The notes under the pieces: generated by a model
Databases searched by the model: none
Seen by the model: the letters and a program-made list of their open reading frames with translations, nothing else
Told to the model about the DNA's origin: nothing
DNA from: Klebsormidium nitens
Lineage: Eukaryota > Streptophyta > Klebsormidiophyceae > Klebsormidiales > Klebsormidiaceae
Assembly: GCA_000708835.1 (NCBI GenBank)
Contig: DF236971.1
Coordinates: forward strand, 317,506-368,482
DNA length: 50,977 nucleotides
Direction of reading: 5' to 3'
Made by a program: the position numbers and the translations under genes
Shown: positions 1 through 12,386 of the stretch, piece after piece
How the letters are laid out: every line of letters begins with the position of its first letter
How positions within the stretch are numbered: the stretch's first letter is position 1

Positions 1-290
1 CCACCTTAAGGCGGGAACGAATCGAAGCGACGCAGTAGATCCGTTGACAAGGCTACGTTCCTTGCATCTTGCCGCGCATTAGATTCGCCGAAGCTTGACC
101 GGACAAAGAGCAGAACGGAACGGAAGCCACTTTATTCGCCTCTTTTACCATCCTCTTGCGCGCCTCCAAGCGGTTGCAGGTTTAAAAGTTTTAGGGCCAC
201 ATCTAGTCACGGGTCAACAGAAGGGGACATGGTTTTGGATACGAACGGGGAAGCGAAACGAAACAAAGCCCAGCGGAATGAAGTGAAAAG

Positions 291-680
291 GAATGGTCTC
301 ATCTCGCCCGCGGCTTTGATCGCCCGCATGCGCACCTCTGGATCCCACTTGTCCCAACTAAAGTTCACCGGGCCCAGCACCGGTGACATAGCTTTCGGAA
401 CGGATCAAACAGACCGGAATCGAGCGGAACGGAACGCTCTCACCTCGCCCGCGGCTTCGATCGCCCGGATCCGAGCGTCCAGCTCGTTCCCGTTCCAGCT
501 GACGGTCACCGGGCTTAGCACCGGTCACATACTAGTGAAAGCGGAACGGAACAAAGCGGACCGGAATCGAGTGGAACGGAACGCTCTCACCTCCCCCGCG
601 GCTTCAATCGCCCGGATGCGCGCGTCCAGCTCGTCCCCGTCCCAGCTGACGTTCACCGGGCTCAGCACCGGCTTCTTCCT
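291..680. repeat. Three tandem copies of the exon 8 splice border of gene A
   Basis: Three related blocks lie at about 291-390, 430-529 and 580-680, spaced 141-147 bp. The rightmost block is the real 3' end of exon 8 of the minus-strand gene, which reads SPVNVSWDGDELDARIRAI and ends at a GTGAGA donor after position 591. The middle block reads SPVTVSWNGNELDARIRAI and keeps a GTGAGA donor at 444. The left block reads GPVNFSWDKWDPEVRMRAI and has ATGAGA in place of the donor. Between blocks lies GGAAC/GGAAT-rich filler. I found no acceptor that would let the middle or left block be spliced in frame, so I read them as decaying duplicates. The left 290 bases hold nothing I can identify. Confidence 0.75.
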
Positions 681-3600
681 TCTCGCTGACGCCATTCCCC
701 GGGGTCTCGCAACCGGGCTGCTGCTCGCGCCAAAAGCACCCGGTTTCTCCTCCTTCCGGGCACTCGCATTCATGACCGACTGCATGAGGCCCGCCAGTCC
801 GGGGGCCGACTCGCTCAGGGGGTTCCTCAAGCGGCCGGGAGTGCGGGTCAGGACGGAGACCGGGGAAGCGACCCGGGTTTGGGTAAGACGGGGAGAGCCG
901 CCGCGGCCAGGGGCTGCGCGAAGGACGAAACAAAGAATTTGTGGGTATGCAAATTATGATGCTGACAGAAAGTTCCTTCGCAGAAAAAGCTCAAAGAAGA
1001 AGCCATTAATTAGGGAGACGGAAAGCAAAAAGTATGACTGAAATGTTGTGAAGAGAATGTTAAAAACAAGTAATAACATAGGCAGCTGTGCAGAGTTCCG
1101 CCTCGCTGCAGCACTGCATCCATCAGACGGCACTGACTTCGTGAAGATACGCAGCGAGAACCATGCCAACGATAGCAAAACTTATTACAGCATCCCGTCA
1201 GGAGATGCACTTTTCAAGCCACGACACACTTCCTTCCGGACGCCCTTGCCTGGCACTTTTCCCTCCTGCACCGACCACGAAATCATTACAATATTACTAT
1301 GTTTTCAAAGAAAACATGATTGGCCGTCTGTGCGACGGCAAGGGCTTGCCTCTTCCTCAATTTCAACCGCTATCAACGGTTGTGACTAGCAATTGGCATC
1401 GAATGGCGAATGTTTTTCCTACGGTGCGGATGTCCTAGTCGTGAAAGCAGCCAACCGAGCAAGTGCGAAATTTCGACGTCGTATCGCGCACATGCACGAA
1501 GGCCAACTTTGAGACTTGCACCATGCACCGCTCGGACCAAATTGTTCGATTCGTAAGGTGTAACTGCGCCGCACGCGGGACCCCAGTCCAAAAAATGTCG
1601 CACCGTTATGCGGACAAAAAATCGGCTTGTACCGTACGTTTTATCGTCGAGCCAAGCCAACCCAAGCACCTCAAGCAGGTCATTTTGCGGGCCCCGCGCC
1701 GCGGCGTCGTACAGCGGCCGAAATCGCAATTCCTATGGTTTCTCTCTTCCTAAGAGGAAGAGGCAAGCCAGTATAGAGAGACTGACATAAATTTGGTCCG
1801 AAATGAGACGTGTCTTTTTACCGCAGATTGTTTCCGATCAAGAGTAGCAACCCCCGCTCACCCAGGTAGCTCCACAGGTCCTCCGCCGAGTGCCGCGTCG
1901 GCGTCCTCCTCCCCGAGGGGCCGCGCGGCAGGCTCGCCGGTGAGGTACGCTTCCTCCCCCCGAACCGCGCCACACACGCGTCCCACTGCGCGTCCATTTC
2001 GCCTTTTCCGGCCTCATCTTCAAATTGGCTCTCCAACGTTTGCCGCGGTTCCGCGACCGGAGTCTGGGGGCTTACGAACGGCGGAATTGCTAGGGAGAGG
2101 ACCGGATCCGGGGTTTTGGGGGAGGGTTTGCGGCCGGAGCCGCGGCCGCCGCGCGCTGGCGAGGCCCTCGGTGTGAACCCGCCCGCTGACAGGGCCTCCG
2201 TGAGAAGGGCGTCAGCGTTCTGCGCAACCGGGGCCCGGTCAACTCCGAACGCACTCACTGCTGAACTGACGTCATCACCGCCGCCGCAAACGTCATCGTT
2301 GCGGATGCTGACGTCAGCACCAACGGAAGAGTCCGTCGACACCGACGCTGCGTCTTCGTCAAATGTGCCCTGGGTCTTGCCACCTGTTTCCTTTCCCTCG
2401 GTTTCTTCTTCCGGGCTCTGCTCCGTCTCTTCGGTGAGACACGCTCTCCCTGTGCCGGCTGCCGGTTCAGTTCCCCTTTCCGTTCGCGGTTTGTTTCCGC
2501 CAGCCTTACTGAGCGGGGTGCCGAACCAGGCCTCCTCCCACGCCGCACTCACCGGACTTTTTACCCCAGGAGACGGAACCGGACTGAATGCTTTCTCCTC
2601 TCGTGCTTTCAGAACCGTAACCATGTCTCTCGAGTCTTTAGCTGACAGTCCGCACTTTGAATCGTCGGTATCGAGAAGCGAAGTTTCGATCACCGACGAA
2701 GAGACCGCCTCATTTTGCAGCCCACCGTCAGCCCCTTCCGCTTCCGCTTTCCCCCGTCCCGCTCGGTCAGGCTCGCTCATTACCCGTTCTCCGTCATGCG
2801 AGTCGTCTGTGTCCTGCGGCGAACCGGCCCCCGGTTGGCTTCCCGCTTCGTTTCCTTTCTCCCCCGCTTCTAGTTGCTCCATCTCTTCCGGCCCACCGCT
2901 CGGTTGCTCTTCCTTCTGGCCGGTTCGGACTCCCGTCTGCTCGTCCTCTCTCTCCTGCTCGAGTCCCGGTTGCTTCTCCCCGTCCTTTTCTTCCTCATTC
3001 TCTCCACTCACCGTTCTTTTCACGCCCTGTTCTTCCTCTTTCTTTCCACTTTCAACTATATCTTCCGTCCCCTTTTCCGCCCCACCCTCCGCTTGCTCCA
3101 GCTCGTCCCCTGGTTGCTTCGTCTGCTCCCCGGGGATATCTACCGGGCACTCAAGCCGCCCGGCCACAATACTCTTCGGGACGGGGCTGGGCTGCAGTTT
3201 CACGGGGCTGTCTAGCAGTGCCTCGACGGCAGCCTGGCGCGCGCGCATCCTGGCGAAGAGGCCCGGATTTCCGCCGCTGACCGCCGCCGGAACGGGCGCT
3301 TTCTCAGGCGGGGGGATCCTTTCCCGTTCAGTGCCCGCTGTCCCGCCGCTGGTCGCCTCTCCAAGCGGAGGGATCCCTTCCGGTTCGCTGGGCTTTTCCG
3401 GTCTGGCCGTCGGCTTCTCCGGTTCAGCAACGGCCGGAACCTCGTGACTTGACGCATCTGGCGCCCCCTGGTTGATAGAAATTGGGCTCTCTTGACTGGG
3501 GACAGCTGGCAACTGCTCAGTGGGCACATCCGGCATGCCCTGATCCGGAACGACGGACGCCTCCTGAACGGAACGACGCTCACTGATGGAAGCCACCCCC

Positions 3601-6600
3601 TGAGAAGGCGTTTCCGGGGTTGGCGACTCCGGGGCTTCGACCGATATCGCCCGGAGCTCCGGAACCGGAACCGCCTGCACCTCCTTGGCGGAAGTCGACC
3701 CCCCCTCTGTGGACACGCTCAGCTCCCTCTGATTAGAAACGCCCGAATCCTGCTGATTGACAGCGGCCAGCTTCGTCGGACGAGAACCGTTTTCCCCAGA
3801 AGTAGCCCCCGCGTTTTGGTCAAAAGCTGCCCCAACGGCCGGCTCGGTTTTCGTTACTGCCTCCTCGGCTAACCCGTGACCAGAACCCGCCGGTTCTCGA
3901 TCACAGAAAACGGAAACGGTCACAGCCTGATCCGCTAGCCCCTGACCAGAATCCGCCGCCGGCTCCCCGTCACAAGAACCGGCTTCCGCAACTAGAGCAG
4001 GAACAGTCGTTGTGCTCGGGATCACACCGGGCTGTTCCACCTGCTCGGGATTTTCTACCGGGCTCTTTACCATCGGAGGTACCGACGGCTGGTCGGTTTT
4101 CCCGGAGTAGGTCTGCGGCTCAGTTCCTGGCTCGGGAAGCGACTCGGTTTGTTCCGCCGGGCACTCTTCCGTTGGCTCCGGCTCAGTCACCGAGCACTCT
4201 GCCAACGGAGTGACCGACGGCTGCTCGCTTTCCTTGGAGTAGCTCTGCGACTCGATTACTGCCTCGGCAAGGGAGTCGGTTCCATCCCCCGGGCTCTCTT
4301 CTATTGGCTGCTGGTCCGGCTTGATCACGGACGGCTCACTGGCCCCCAGGGAGTAGCTTCGGAACCGGTCGGAAATCACTCCGGTTTCTTCCCCCAGTGA
4401 CTGCTCACTTCCCGACAGCTCTTTCTGAACTTCGTCCTTTTTCCTCTCAAGCCTGGAACCCTCCTTATCGAATCCGCTTTCTTCAAGGCCGTCTTCCGTT
4501 CCGTTTTCCATTCCGCCCGCTTGACACACCGGAAGTCCGCTCTCTGGACCGACCGGCGCTTCCTCCCCCACAATTCGGTTTTCCGAACCGTCAGACATCC
4601 CCCCCATAGCACCGGCTGGACTTTCGTCAATCGAAGTGACCGGAGTTCCGTCCTCCACAGTGGCCGGAACCCCGCCAGCCAAGGTGACCGGAATTCTATC
4701 CTCCACACCGGCCGGAGCGGACCCCTCGTCTTCCACTTCCCTGTGCACCCGAGCGGCCTTGCCCAGCTTGCTTGCGAACAGGGCCCTAGCCACCGGCGAC
4801 CTGGGCCGCCGATTCTCACCCTCGCGGTCGCCCTCCTGCGCCTCTGGTGTGAACAGGCCCCTAGCTGGGGAGTAGATCGTGGGCAGGTTGGGCTTTTTGC
4901 TGAACCGCCGAGTGTGAGAACACGAGTCGGGGGGCAATTGGAGGGACGGGAATGAGACGCTGCCAGCCGGTTCCTCGTCGGAAGCTTCCGAGAAACTGTT
5001 GGGAGCTTCTGAGGGAGTGTTCGCTTTGCGTTCGCTTGCTGTCGGGGGAGATCGGGGGGTCCGGTTCACCGAGCACGGGACCGGAGCTTTCGGGATCGTT
5101 TCCTTAGCAACGAGATCTCTCCCGGCGGGGCTGTCGCGTGCGGGGGCGGGTTCTGCAAACGAGGACTCCGACGAAGGACACGTGTCTTCGGGTTCTGTGG
5201 GTGGTGCATCCCGCTTGTCGTCACCTGGTACAAAGAAAGACGAGTTGTCAGAAAGTGGGAACCGTTTTTGCTGAGCTCTGCGGCTATCCTGGAAGTCTTA
5301 CTGGTCCTTTCGGCAGCCAAGTACACACAGTTCCTCTGACAAAAACACTCGTCTTCAAGAATACGAATTGTAAATTAGGGTGCCGAGCTCGCGTACGCGA
5401 TTACCTTTGAGTCAGATGGAAAACAGGATTGCGTGGTGAGTTATCAACGTAAGCAGCTGCTCAGACACAACGCATTTCCAAGCGTCATCAAAGCAAGCTC
5501 ACTTCGCGATCTGAGAAGAGAGAGACGAAGGAAGAGACGGAAGCGAATGGTTCAAGACCCTAACGCAGACTTGAAGACTAAGTTAGAGAGGGCGTTGCGG
5601 ATTCGGCGCATTCTCTCTGCAAAAAGATAAACGAGTGCGTGATCGCGTTTCCACACCTTCAAGATCTTCGCATTAGCAAGGACGAAAAGCACTCTCATGG
5701 CATTGACCCTGTTGAAGAGCTTACTTGATCTGTTGTCAAGACCAAGACTACTTACTTGATGAGAGGCTGCCTTTCGCCGCCTTCTCCCTGTCTGTAGAGA
5801 TACCAGCCGGGCACTTTAGAGTTGTGTCCATTTTGGGGAAGCCTTCCGAGGGGCTCGGAGACGGTTCTGGGGTCTTTGAGTTCCTCGGGGACAGCGGCAG
5901 GGGCACCACGCAAGCCGCCCGGATCAACGCGGCAGCCCCGCTGGAAGGCGGGCGCAAAAGCGAGCGGCTCGGCGGCATGGGAAGCTTCGAAACGCCGGCC
6001 GAAGTAGACTGCGTGGCACCAGGTGGCGCCTCCGGAGCTTCCGAGGTGCCACGTGGCCGCAGGGGCCCGGATTTGGAGGGTTTCGGCGAGCCCGGGAGCG
6101 GAGCCGCGCACGCCGCAGCGACGAGCGCGGAGTCGATGACCGACGGGCGGGGCAGTGCTGACGTCACCTTCAGGGCAGCAACTGAGGTGCCACGTGGCAG
6201 CAGAGGCACGGGGTTGGAATGTTTGGGCGAGCCCGGGAGCGGAGCCGCGCATGCAGCGGCGACGAGCGCGGGGTCGATGACCGACGGGCGGGGCAGTGCT
6301 GACGTCACGCCCGGGGCCTTCGCGCCGGGGGGCTTGAGGCGCGACGTCCCGAGGGAGGGGATCCTGCTCAGGCCCCCGCTCGCAGCCGCCAGCTTGCTCA
6401 AGAAAGCGTTCGCGATCGGGGGATCCCCCTGGGGAGCCGTCTTTGTGACGTCAGCGCCATTTTGGGGCGTTCGTGCTGTTTCCCCCGTGCTGGAAGCAGT
6501 GACCGGTTTGTCGGCCGACCGGCGGAGGCGAGACGAGGCCGGGGAGGAAACGCCGGGGAGCCTGCGGGCGCCCAGCCTTTTCGCGGGGGACGGGGACGCC

Positions 6601-7844
6601 ACGTCTAGTTTGCCGGCCGGGGACGAGGGGAGGGGAACGACGCACGCAGCCTGGATGGCGGACGTACTGAACGCGCCGGGCTTGAGCGTCCGGGACTGTC
6701 CGGTTGCGGAGGGCTTTCGCAGGAGTGATTGGTAGCGGGGAAGCGCACTTTGGGAACTGTCAGAGCTTTGGGGCTTTAGGGCAGGTTTTGTGGTCGCCGG
6801 AACGGGTGATGGTTTTGCGCTTGCGCCGTCGGCAGCTCCAACGGTCGCGCCCCTCCGCAGGGAAGGGACCTTTAGCGCTTCCGTCGCCGAATGTGCACCG
6901 GTGCCTGCGCCCCCGGAAGCTCTAGAGTGCCGGGCAGGGGATGCGACCGGCGCGGAACCTATGGCGCTTTTCTGGGCGGGCGATTGCAGCGTGGCGGTTG
7001 TGGGTGCTTGGAAAAAATCACGCTTGGCCGTGGGCTTTTTCAAAAAGGACGGGCGCACACCGGGAGCCAAAGCGCTCGGGGCTGTCTCTTCCGTCTGAAC
7101 GGTTCCGTTTCCGTTTCCGCTGTCTTTCAGCGAACCCCGGGCCCGACTGTGGGCCGACCCTGCCGGCTGCGGAATGCTGCCGCGTGGCAGCGCTCCAGTG
7201 GTTGATCGCGTTTGTGGGCGGCGGAGCCCCGATGCCGTGTGTCCCTCAACCGGACCGGCCAGTTCCGCTGCTGCCCGCGTTCCGTCGTTCCGTTCTGTCC
7301 CCGGAGTTCTTACCGACTCCCCGCCGTCCGGGTTTATATGCTCTCCCGGTGTCTGCGAGCGCTCATCTCTCGGTGACTTGCGCTCTACCGTCGACGCCTC
7401 GAGCTCCGCCTTCAGCGCGTCGCGCTCCTTCTGGGTCGCCGCCAGCTGAGCCTGTAGCGCCTCGAACAAACCCAACTCTTGAGGGCCCATACCCTGCTCG
7501 GAACCGGGTTTCCCGGCGCTCGAACCCGGTTTCTCGGTACCTGAGCCCTCGCCTTCCGTCTCCAAAGACTTCTTTACAGCGTCCGTTACTGTCTTCGCTT
7601 GTACCGACTCCTTACTAGTTGACCCGCTCATCTTATTCTTCGGCGACTTTTCCGGGCGAGGGCTTTGGTTGCTGGGCTTTGACGCGGGTTCGGGGGTCTT
7701 GGGTTTGGACCGCGGGGGCGGGAGGGGGTTTGGGTTGTACCGGCCAGGGAGGCGCAGCCGCGTGCCGTGCTGGATGGCGGTCTCGATGGCGACAGCTGTC
7801 GACGTGGGCCGGTGGAGGCCCGCCAGCCTGCGGCGCCGCTCGCC
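591..7844 (-). CDS. Giant Ser/Pro/Glu-rich disordered protein, 3' exons 6-8 (partial)
   Basis: Exons are about 7844-5756, 5224-1862 and 913-591; the two joins keep the frame (phase 1, strong GTAAGT, GTGAGC and GTGAGA donors). Together they encode about 1,925 residues, and the gene continues past 591. The protein is almost all low-complexity Ser, Pro, Glu and Lys-Arg, with many SP/TP sites. Exon 6 has a short helical stretch (ALQAQLAATQKERDALKAEL) and four copies of a motif like AACVVPLPSSP. Exon 7 holds Glu/Pro repeats of about 45 residues and a block AAWEEAWFGTPLS that echoes the AWDxAF motif of the 5' exons. An ATG at 7631 (MSGSTSKESV) could instead start a separate gene. I do not recognise the family with confidence. 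A nuclear or cytoskeletal scaffold with CDK-type sites is only a guess. Confidence 0.6.
1323..1769. mobile_element. MITE-like inverted-repeat element, copy 1
   Basis: The element sits in the intron between exons 7 and 8 of the large minus-strand gene. A perfect 16-bp inverted repeat bounds it: GGCTTGCCTCTTCCTC at 1343-1358 and its complement at 1754-1769. The outer left edge is a small hairpin, GCCGTCTGTGCGACGGC. Much of the interior from about 1435 on resembles 43530-43830 by eye (shared blocks include CACATGCACGAAG-like, CTGCGCCGCACGCGGG and TTTTATCGTCGA). No transposase ORF is present, so it would be non-autonomous. No clear target-site duplication was seen. Confidence 0.5.
5868..6316 (-). 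repeat. Tandem coding repeat inside exon 6 of gene A
   Basis: Two adjacent units of about 140 bp (about 6041-6184 and 6185-6316) are nearly identical. Each encodes the core SALPRPSVIDPALVAAACAA followed by PLPGSP. More diverged relatives encode AACVVPLPLSP near 5910 and AACVVPLPSSP near 6640. The repeats stay in frame, so they add 48-residue modules to a disordered protein. Confidence 0.75.
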
Positions 7845-8834
7845 CTGTCAATCAAAACTCGTCTTTTCAGGTGCTGAGGTTACTAAAACCTATTTGATGT
7901 CTCGAGAGCTGTTTGAGGGTAACTTTTGTTCGAGGATGCGTCGCTGAATTGTGTACTCATTCTGCTCCCGCTGCAGCTGCTGTAAATGATTCCTTGAAAG
8001 TAACCGTCGTGTTAGACATTCCTCGTTTGTGGCCAAGATTCAAAGTAGTTGAGCAAAGTGAACCCGGGCTTCGGTCCAGATAGGCCGACTCAGGAAAAGA
8101 ACAGTACGAAGCTGACCGACGGGCTGTGTACCAATTTACAACAGGTCCACGGCACAACGAACGGCAAAAGTACCCTAAAATTCCGAGATAGATCCGTGAG
8201 ACAATTCGCAGGGCAGAGCCCCATGAGGATGCAACCTCAGAAAGTAAAGCAAAACCCTGCGCATGTCAAAACGTCTGGCATCTGAAGCTTTGAATAATTG
8301 GCAATCACGTGACACCTGGCAAATTTAGACTGCGCAAGCTTCCAAGAAGAGTAGAAGGGCTGACCTTAGTCGGCGTGTGTTTGACCGGGGTCGAGGTCTT
8401 CTCGATGACGTGCCCAACAAGCCCTCCTGCAGGCATTATTTCACTGAGTCGGACCGTGCTTTAGCATCGAACTTCTTAGAAGCTCAGGAGGCGAGATCAT
8501 TAAGATGCAGTGAACAATGATTCGCCAATACTCATGCATTTTGCCTTTTGGGTTACTCAAATGCTTCGGCGCAAATCTTCTGGCTGGACGTATCCGTCCG
8601 CTCCGAGTCTCGGGAATGATAGCGCCGCTGACAGGCCAGCAACGCCTTTTCCTCGGGATACTTGTGCAACTAAAAGACGAGTTACTCTGCCGGAATCTCA
8701 GCGTAGGTAAGCATTGGATAGCAGCCTCTCAATCAGCAGCGGCGCTTTCGTCTTGCACTCCTGCCAGCTGTCACCACTAGGCCAAACTGGTGTCAGCTGT
8801 CATCAATAGGCCAAAAGCCCGCCAGAAATCTCAC
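7845..8834 (-). other. Unresolved interval between exons 5 and 6 of gene A
   Basis: Exon 5 ends in phase 1 (donor GTGAGA after 8835). The open block at 7844 starts in phase 0 after TTGATTGACAG, and an in-frame TGA stands just upstream of that acceptor. A direct join would therefore break the frame. Either a small exon of length 2 modulo 3 is hidden here, or two genes abut, with the second starting at the ATG at 7631. I looked for GT/AG pairs giving an open exon and found none convincing. Confidence 0.4.
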
Positions 8835-11800
8835 CTCCCAAACTGCTCTGCAGTCTGGCGCCCATTCCTCCTCCGCTTTCGGCCTCGTCTTCAGGAGCAG
8901 TCCAGGCAAGCGAGGACGTCGAGGCTTCGGTGTTCAGGGACTCGACGGAGGAGTACACGCTCTGCGATACTTGGTCCGAAGAACGGGCCACCCGGGCTTC
9001 GCTGGACTGCGCCACGTTTTCTATATCAAGCACACCTGCAAAAGGAGACTGAAGTGCATTACAAGCTTGCGAGGCATGCGAAGGACAAGGTCTCAACGGG
9101 GCTTTGCGAACCAAAGAGATGGAAAGGGTATATAGGAAGGCCTGAAGTGATGGCAGCCAATGCAACCAGTTAACAAAGCTCGTTTGTTCTCAAGAAGGGC
9201 TCCGAAAATCTTCTGTTCTCAAGAAACACATAGGAAAACCTTGATGTGAGGCAAATGAAGGTTGGGCGCCACGGATCGTGTCAGAGCCAGGATGCAAGAT
9301 ATTCGAATCTGACTCCCTTTCTCTAACACGTAATGACAGTGACAGGTGTCAAGACCAAGTATCGCCCCAACGAAACACCTGTCCCAGATTTCAGCACAGC
9401 GATGCTCAGAAGCACCTTTCAAAGAAAATTTAGCGACAAACTCCATCGGTTTGTCAAGGTCCAAACCCGTTTGGATAAATGGCAAAGCCTCTCGACACAA
9501 GGCCTTTCCGCATAGCCTTGTGGCACAGCTCTTACCTTCCCCCGATCGGAAGGCCGTGTCCCAAGCCATGCTTGACCGGTTGACTTTCTGGCGGCTGCGG
9601 CTCATACTGTTAGTACAGCTGTCGCTCGACTCCTGCAATTCCATGCCCTTTCTCGGGCTCTTTTTCCGGGTAGGCAGCACGGGCGACTCGGCCAAGGGCA
9701 GATCGTCGGTCAGGAGCGCTCCTGCAATTGACGGATTGGCTTTTGATTCTTTCGTGATGGGCTAAGTGGTTCTGGAAGAGACGATCGGTGGTTTGTGGGC
9801 AATCTAGGAGAAGGGCTTATCAGAACAAGTCTAACGCCTGCTGACAACGCTTGACTGGATCTATCCTGCTCTTCCTCACCTTGGGGGTGGGGATATTTCA
9901 GACGGCCCGACACAGTAAAACCACAATCTCAGCAGCTGATAGCTGTCAGTAACGACCACTTTATTGATACACTTCTCGTGCTGATCAAAAGCAAAGTCGT
10001 GCCTCCTGCTTCGAAGGCCCAGAAGGACAGACCACCAAGAAGCTATTGAGATCCGTACTGGGGCTGGAACACCAAACGCTCTCTCCCATCACTCCCCACG
10101 CATGATCTCCTATGACCCTCATCTTCAGGGACCTGCGCGTTTTTCATGACCTCCCCACCCGCAGCAGGATTGACATTTATCTAGAGTCCAGATGCATCCA
10201 GGTTTGTTTTTCATCAGAAAACAGCAGGCATGTGATCAAAACGTACAATATTCACCAGCAAAAACCCTCATGCAAATACTTCCCTTGACCTGCATATGTA
10301 ATCTTATCAGATTTACGCCCTCCCCCCTTTAACTTTAGAGGCAGGGGACCTGATCGTTTCTAAGCAGGCAAAGGCTTTTCACGATTGAAGGAGGCTCATT
10401 CTCAACCTTTGCAGAAAACCTCAAAGCAGAAAACATTGGTCTCTTTCCTAGCCCGAGAGGGTATCCGCATGAAAATCCCACCTTGGTTCTCCTCCTGGAA
10501 GGCCCTGTTCCAGGCCATGCTCTCCTGCACCGCCTCCTTCCTCCTCTTCCCCCCACTCTGCTGCTGCACTGGAGACGGCTCCGCATCCGGGATCGGCGTG
10601 TTGTTCTGTAGCTCCGCAAAGGGCGTGGGATCTGGAGTGCGGGCCCGCAAGGGGGGCCGCGCTTCTGTATCCTGGAAGCTCTTGCGCGTGGGGACGTCGA
10701 TAGCCGTTGGACGCTTGGTGGTCCGGGGGGGTGCCGGAGGCTCGGGCGCAAGCGGGGGGTCCAAGGGATCTCGGAGGAAAAGAGCGTCTGGCAGGAGATT
10801 ATATGGGAAAGTTGACGATTGTTGATGATGGGGAATGGAGGATAGTTGATGCATGTTGTGTCGTATGTTGCCGTTGGTGAAATGGAAGAAGAAAGAACGA
10901 AGAGCAGGGAGTTCTCTGCAGATGGCTAGAGTGGCTAATGGTGACAGGTTGCATGAAACATACGAGCCACGCTCCTTTTGGTGCAAGAGAACTGGTTCAT
11001 GGCTTTACAAGATAACTCTCTTCAGACAGCCTTTTGCGCAAAAGCTGCTTTCAGAAGCTGGTAGCGCCCACGATGAGAACCGGCACAAAAGCGTTTGCTC
11101 AAGGAGAAAGTACATAAGGAAACCCGCTATTTGCTTATTAAAGTATGAATTTTGACCAGACAAGTGGATCTGGTCAGGCCCTCGTGTATGCTTGCTAAGC
11201 AAGCGAGGCATTTGTATATTAGCAAACCCTTTGGAAAGTTGCTCGCTGAGTAAGCTAATGATGCTGAAATCAGCAGAAGAACAAGCAGCACCCAATCAAA
11301 GTTCGCACTTCCGAAGCAATATGCTAGCAAAGCCATTGGCATGCTCGCTGTTCAAGGAAGGCTGAAAGGGGGTGGGAAACACTGCTTTGAGGCCTATCAG
11401 GCAGGATGAAGAAACCCACCTTCAGTTTCTTCAAAGGTAAACAATCAAAGCACTAGCAAAGTGCATGTGCAATTACAAGCAGAGACAAAGCAGATCGCGG
11501 GCAGTCCCTTGCCCATACCACCATTTAAAATAGGTTCAACTGCATTGCTGATTACGACATAAGCAGAACGGGAAAATTTTTCTACGTGTGCTCACCCTCA
11601 TCGACTTGGAAAGCCTGGTCCCATGCCATGCTGCTACGCATCTTGTTCCGCCTCCTCTTTGTCTTGGTCTCTACAGGCGACTCATCTTTCTTATGGACTT
11701 GCATCGGTGCTGCAATATGGAGTTGCCAAGCTCAGGTCTCGGAAACCCTTCATTGTTGTTAAGCAGAAGAGAGTACCTGAGAACTTTCAAACAAGGCAGT

Positions 11801-12386
11801 TTTGGTAGGTTTCAGGGATCGGAACTGGGAGCCGGTTCCTCACGACAGGGCCAGATTGTGTTGGGGATGGGCATGCAGATGACCAAGTTGGAGCTGGCCG
11901 CATGTGGTGCCAAGATTGCCCTCTTTTAGTCTTGATTGAGGTCTAAACCAACTTTCGTCAACAGCTGTCAATCAGCAGCCAGTGCTCTGCTTGCAGCTCG
12001 GCAGGTTTAAAACCCCGACACTCTCCAGGCATTGCAATGTGCCCTATTGGAAGTGAACTCTGATGCCTTCAGCAGCACACACATGCTTCCATATTAAGCT
12101 GACGGAAGCAAAGCCCAACTCCAGAGGGTCCTTGCATTTGCACACCGCACCAAGTCAACACAGCAGACTGCATGAGATGCTCACCTTCAACACTGGGTTT
12201 CGGAGGGGAGGCCTTGAAGATCTCGGTGTCAAGATCAGAGTCCATCAGAAACCCATCTCCCTTGAGCAACATCGACTCAGCAGGCTGGTCTAGGTCGATC
12301 AGATCGCCATCCACAAGCAACCCGGACACAGAGAACCTTCTAGAAGTGCCCCTGCCCGCCATTCTTTCCTCCTTTAATCGCACCAC
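8835..12386 (-). CDS. Giant Ser/Pro-rich protein, 5' exons 1-5 with repeated AWDxAF motif
   Basis: Exons are about 12386-12185, 11709-11596, 10787-10482, 9721-9536 and 9035-8835; every join is phase 1 with good GT-AG sites. The start is ATG 12386, or a second ATG eight codons later (MAGRGTSRRFSVSG). Three consecutive exons end in the same module, a basic run followed by SMAWDQAF, SMAWNRAF or SMAWDTAF and then an acidic tail, the last continuing as GEGVLD across an intron. Exons 2-5 are all symmetric (phase 1-1), as expected if the module was copied by exon duplication. I have a vague memory of AWDxAF...GVLD blocks in Ser-rich land-plant proteins, not verified. The rest is disordered and rich in SP/TP. 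It most likely continues into the exons at 7844-591. Confidence 0.65.

Noticed and set aside
229-1041. 270-codon plus-strand open frame
   Set aside because: It is the antisense of exon 8 of gene A and of the tandem border copies; the minus-strand reading has matching splice sites and phase.
2116-3447. 443-codon plus-strand open frame, Ser/Pro/Phe-rich
   Set aside because: It is a shadow of the GC-biased exon 7 on the minus strand, which is open for over 1,100 codons.
5725-6735. 336-codon plus-strand open frame with repeats
   Set aside because: It mirrors the repeat-bearing exon 6 on the opposite strand, and the splice phases support the minus strand.
8510-8710. Plus-strand frame followed by a GTAAGC donor
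   Set aside because: It lies inside the minus-strand gene A interval, has no partner exons, and the donor alone is weak evidence.
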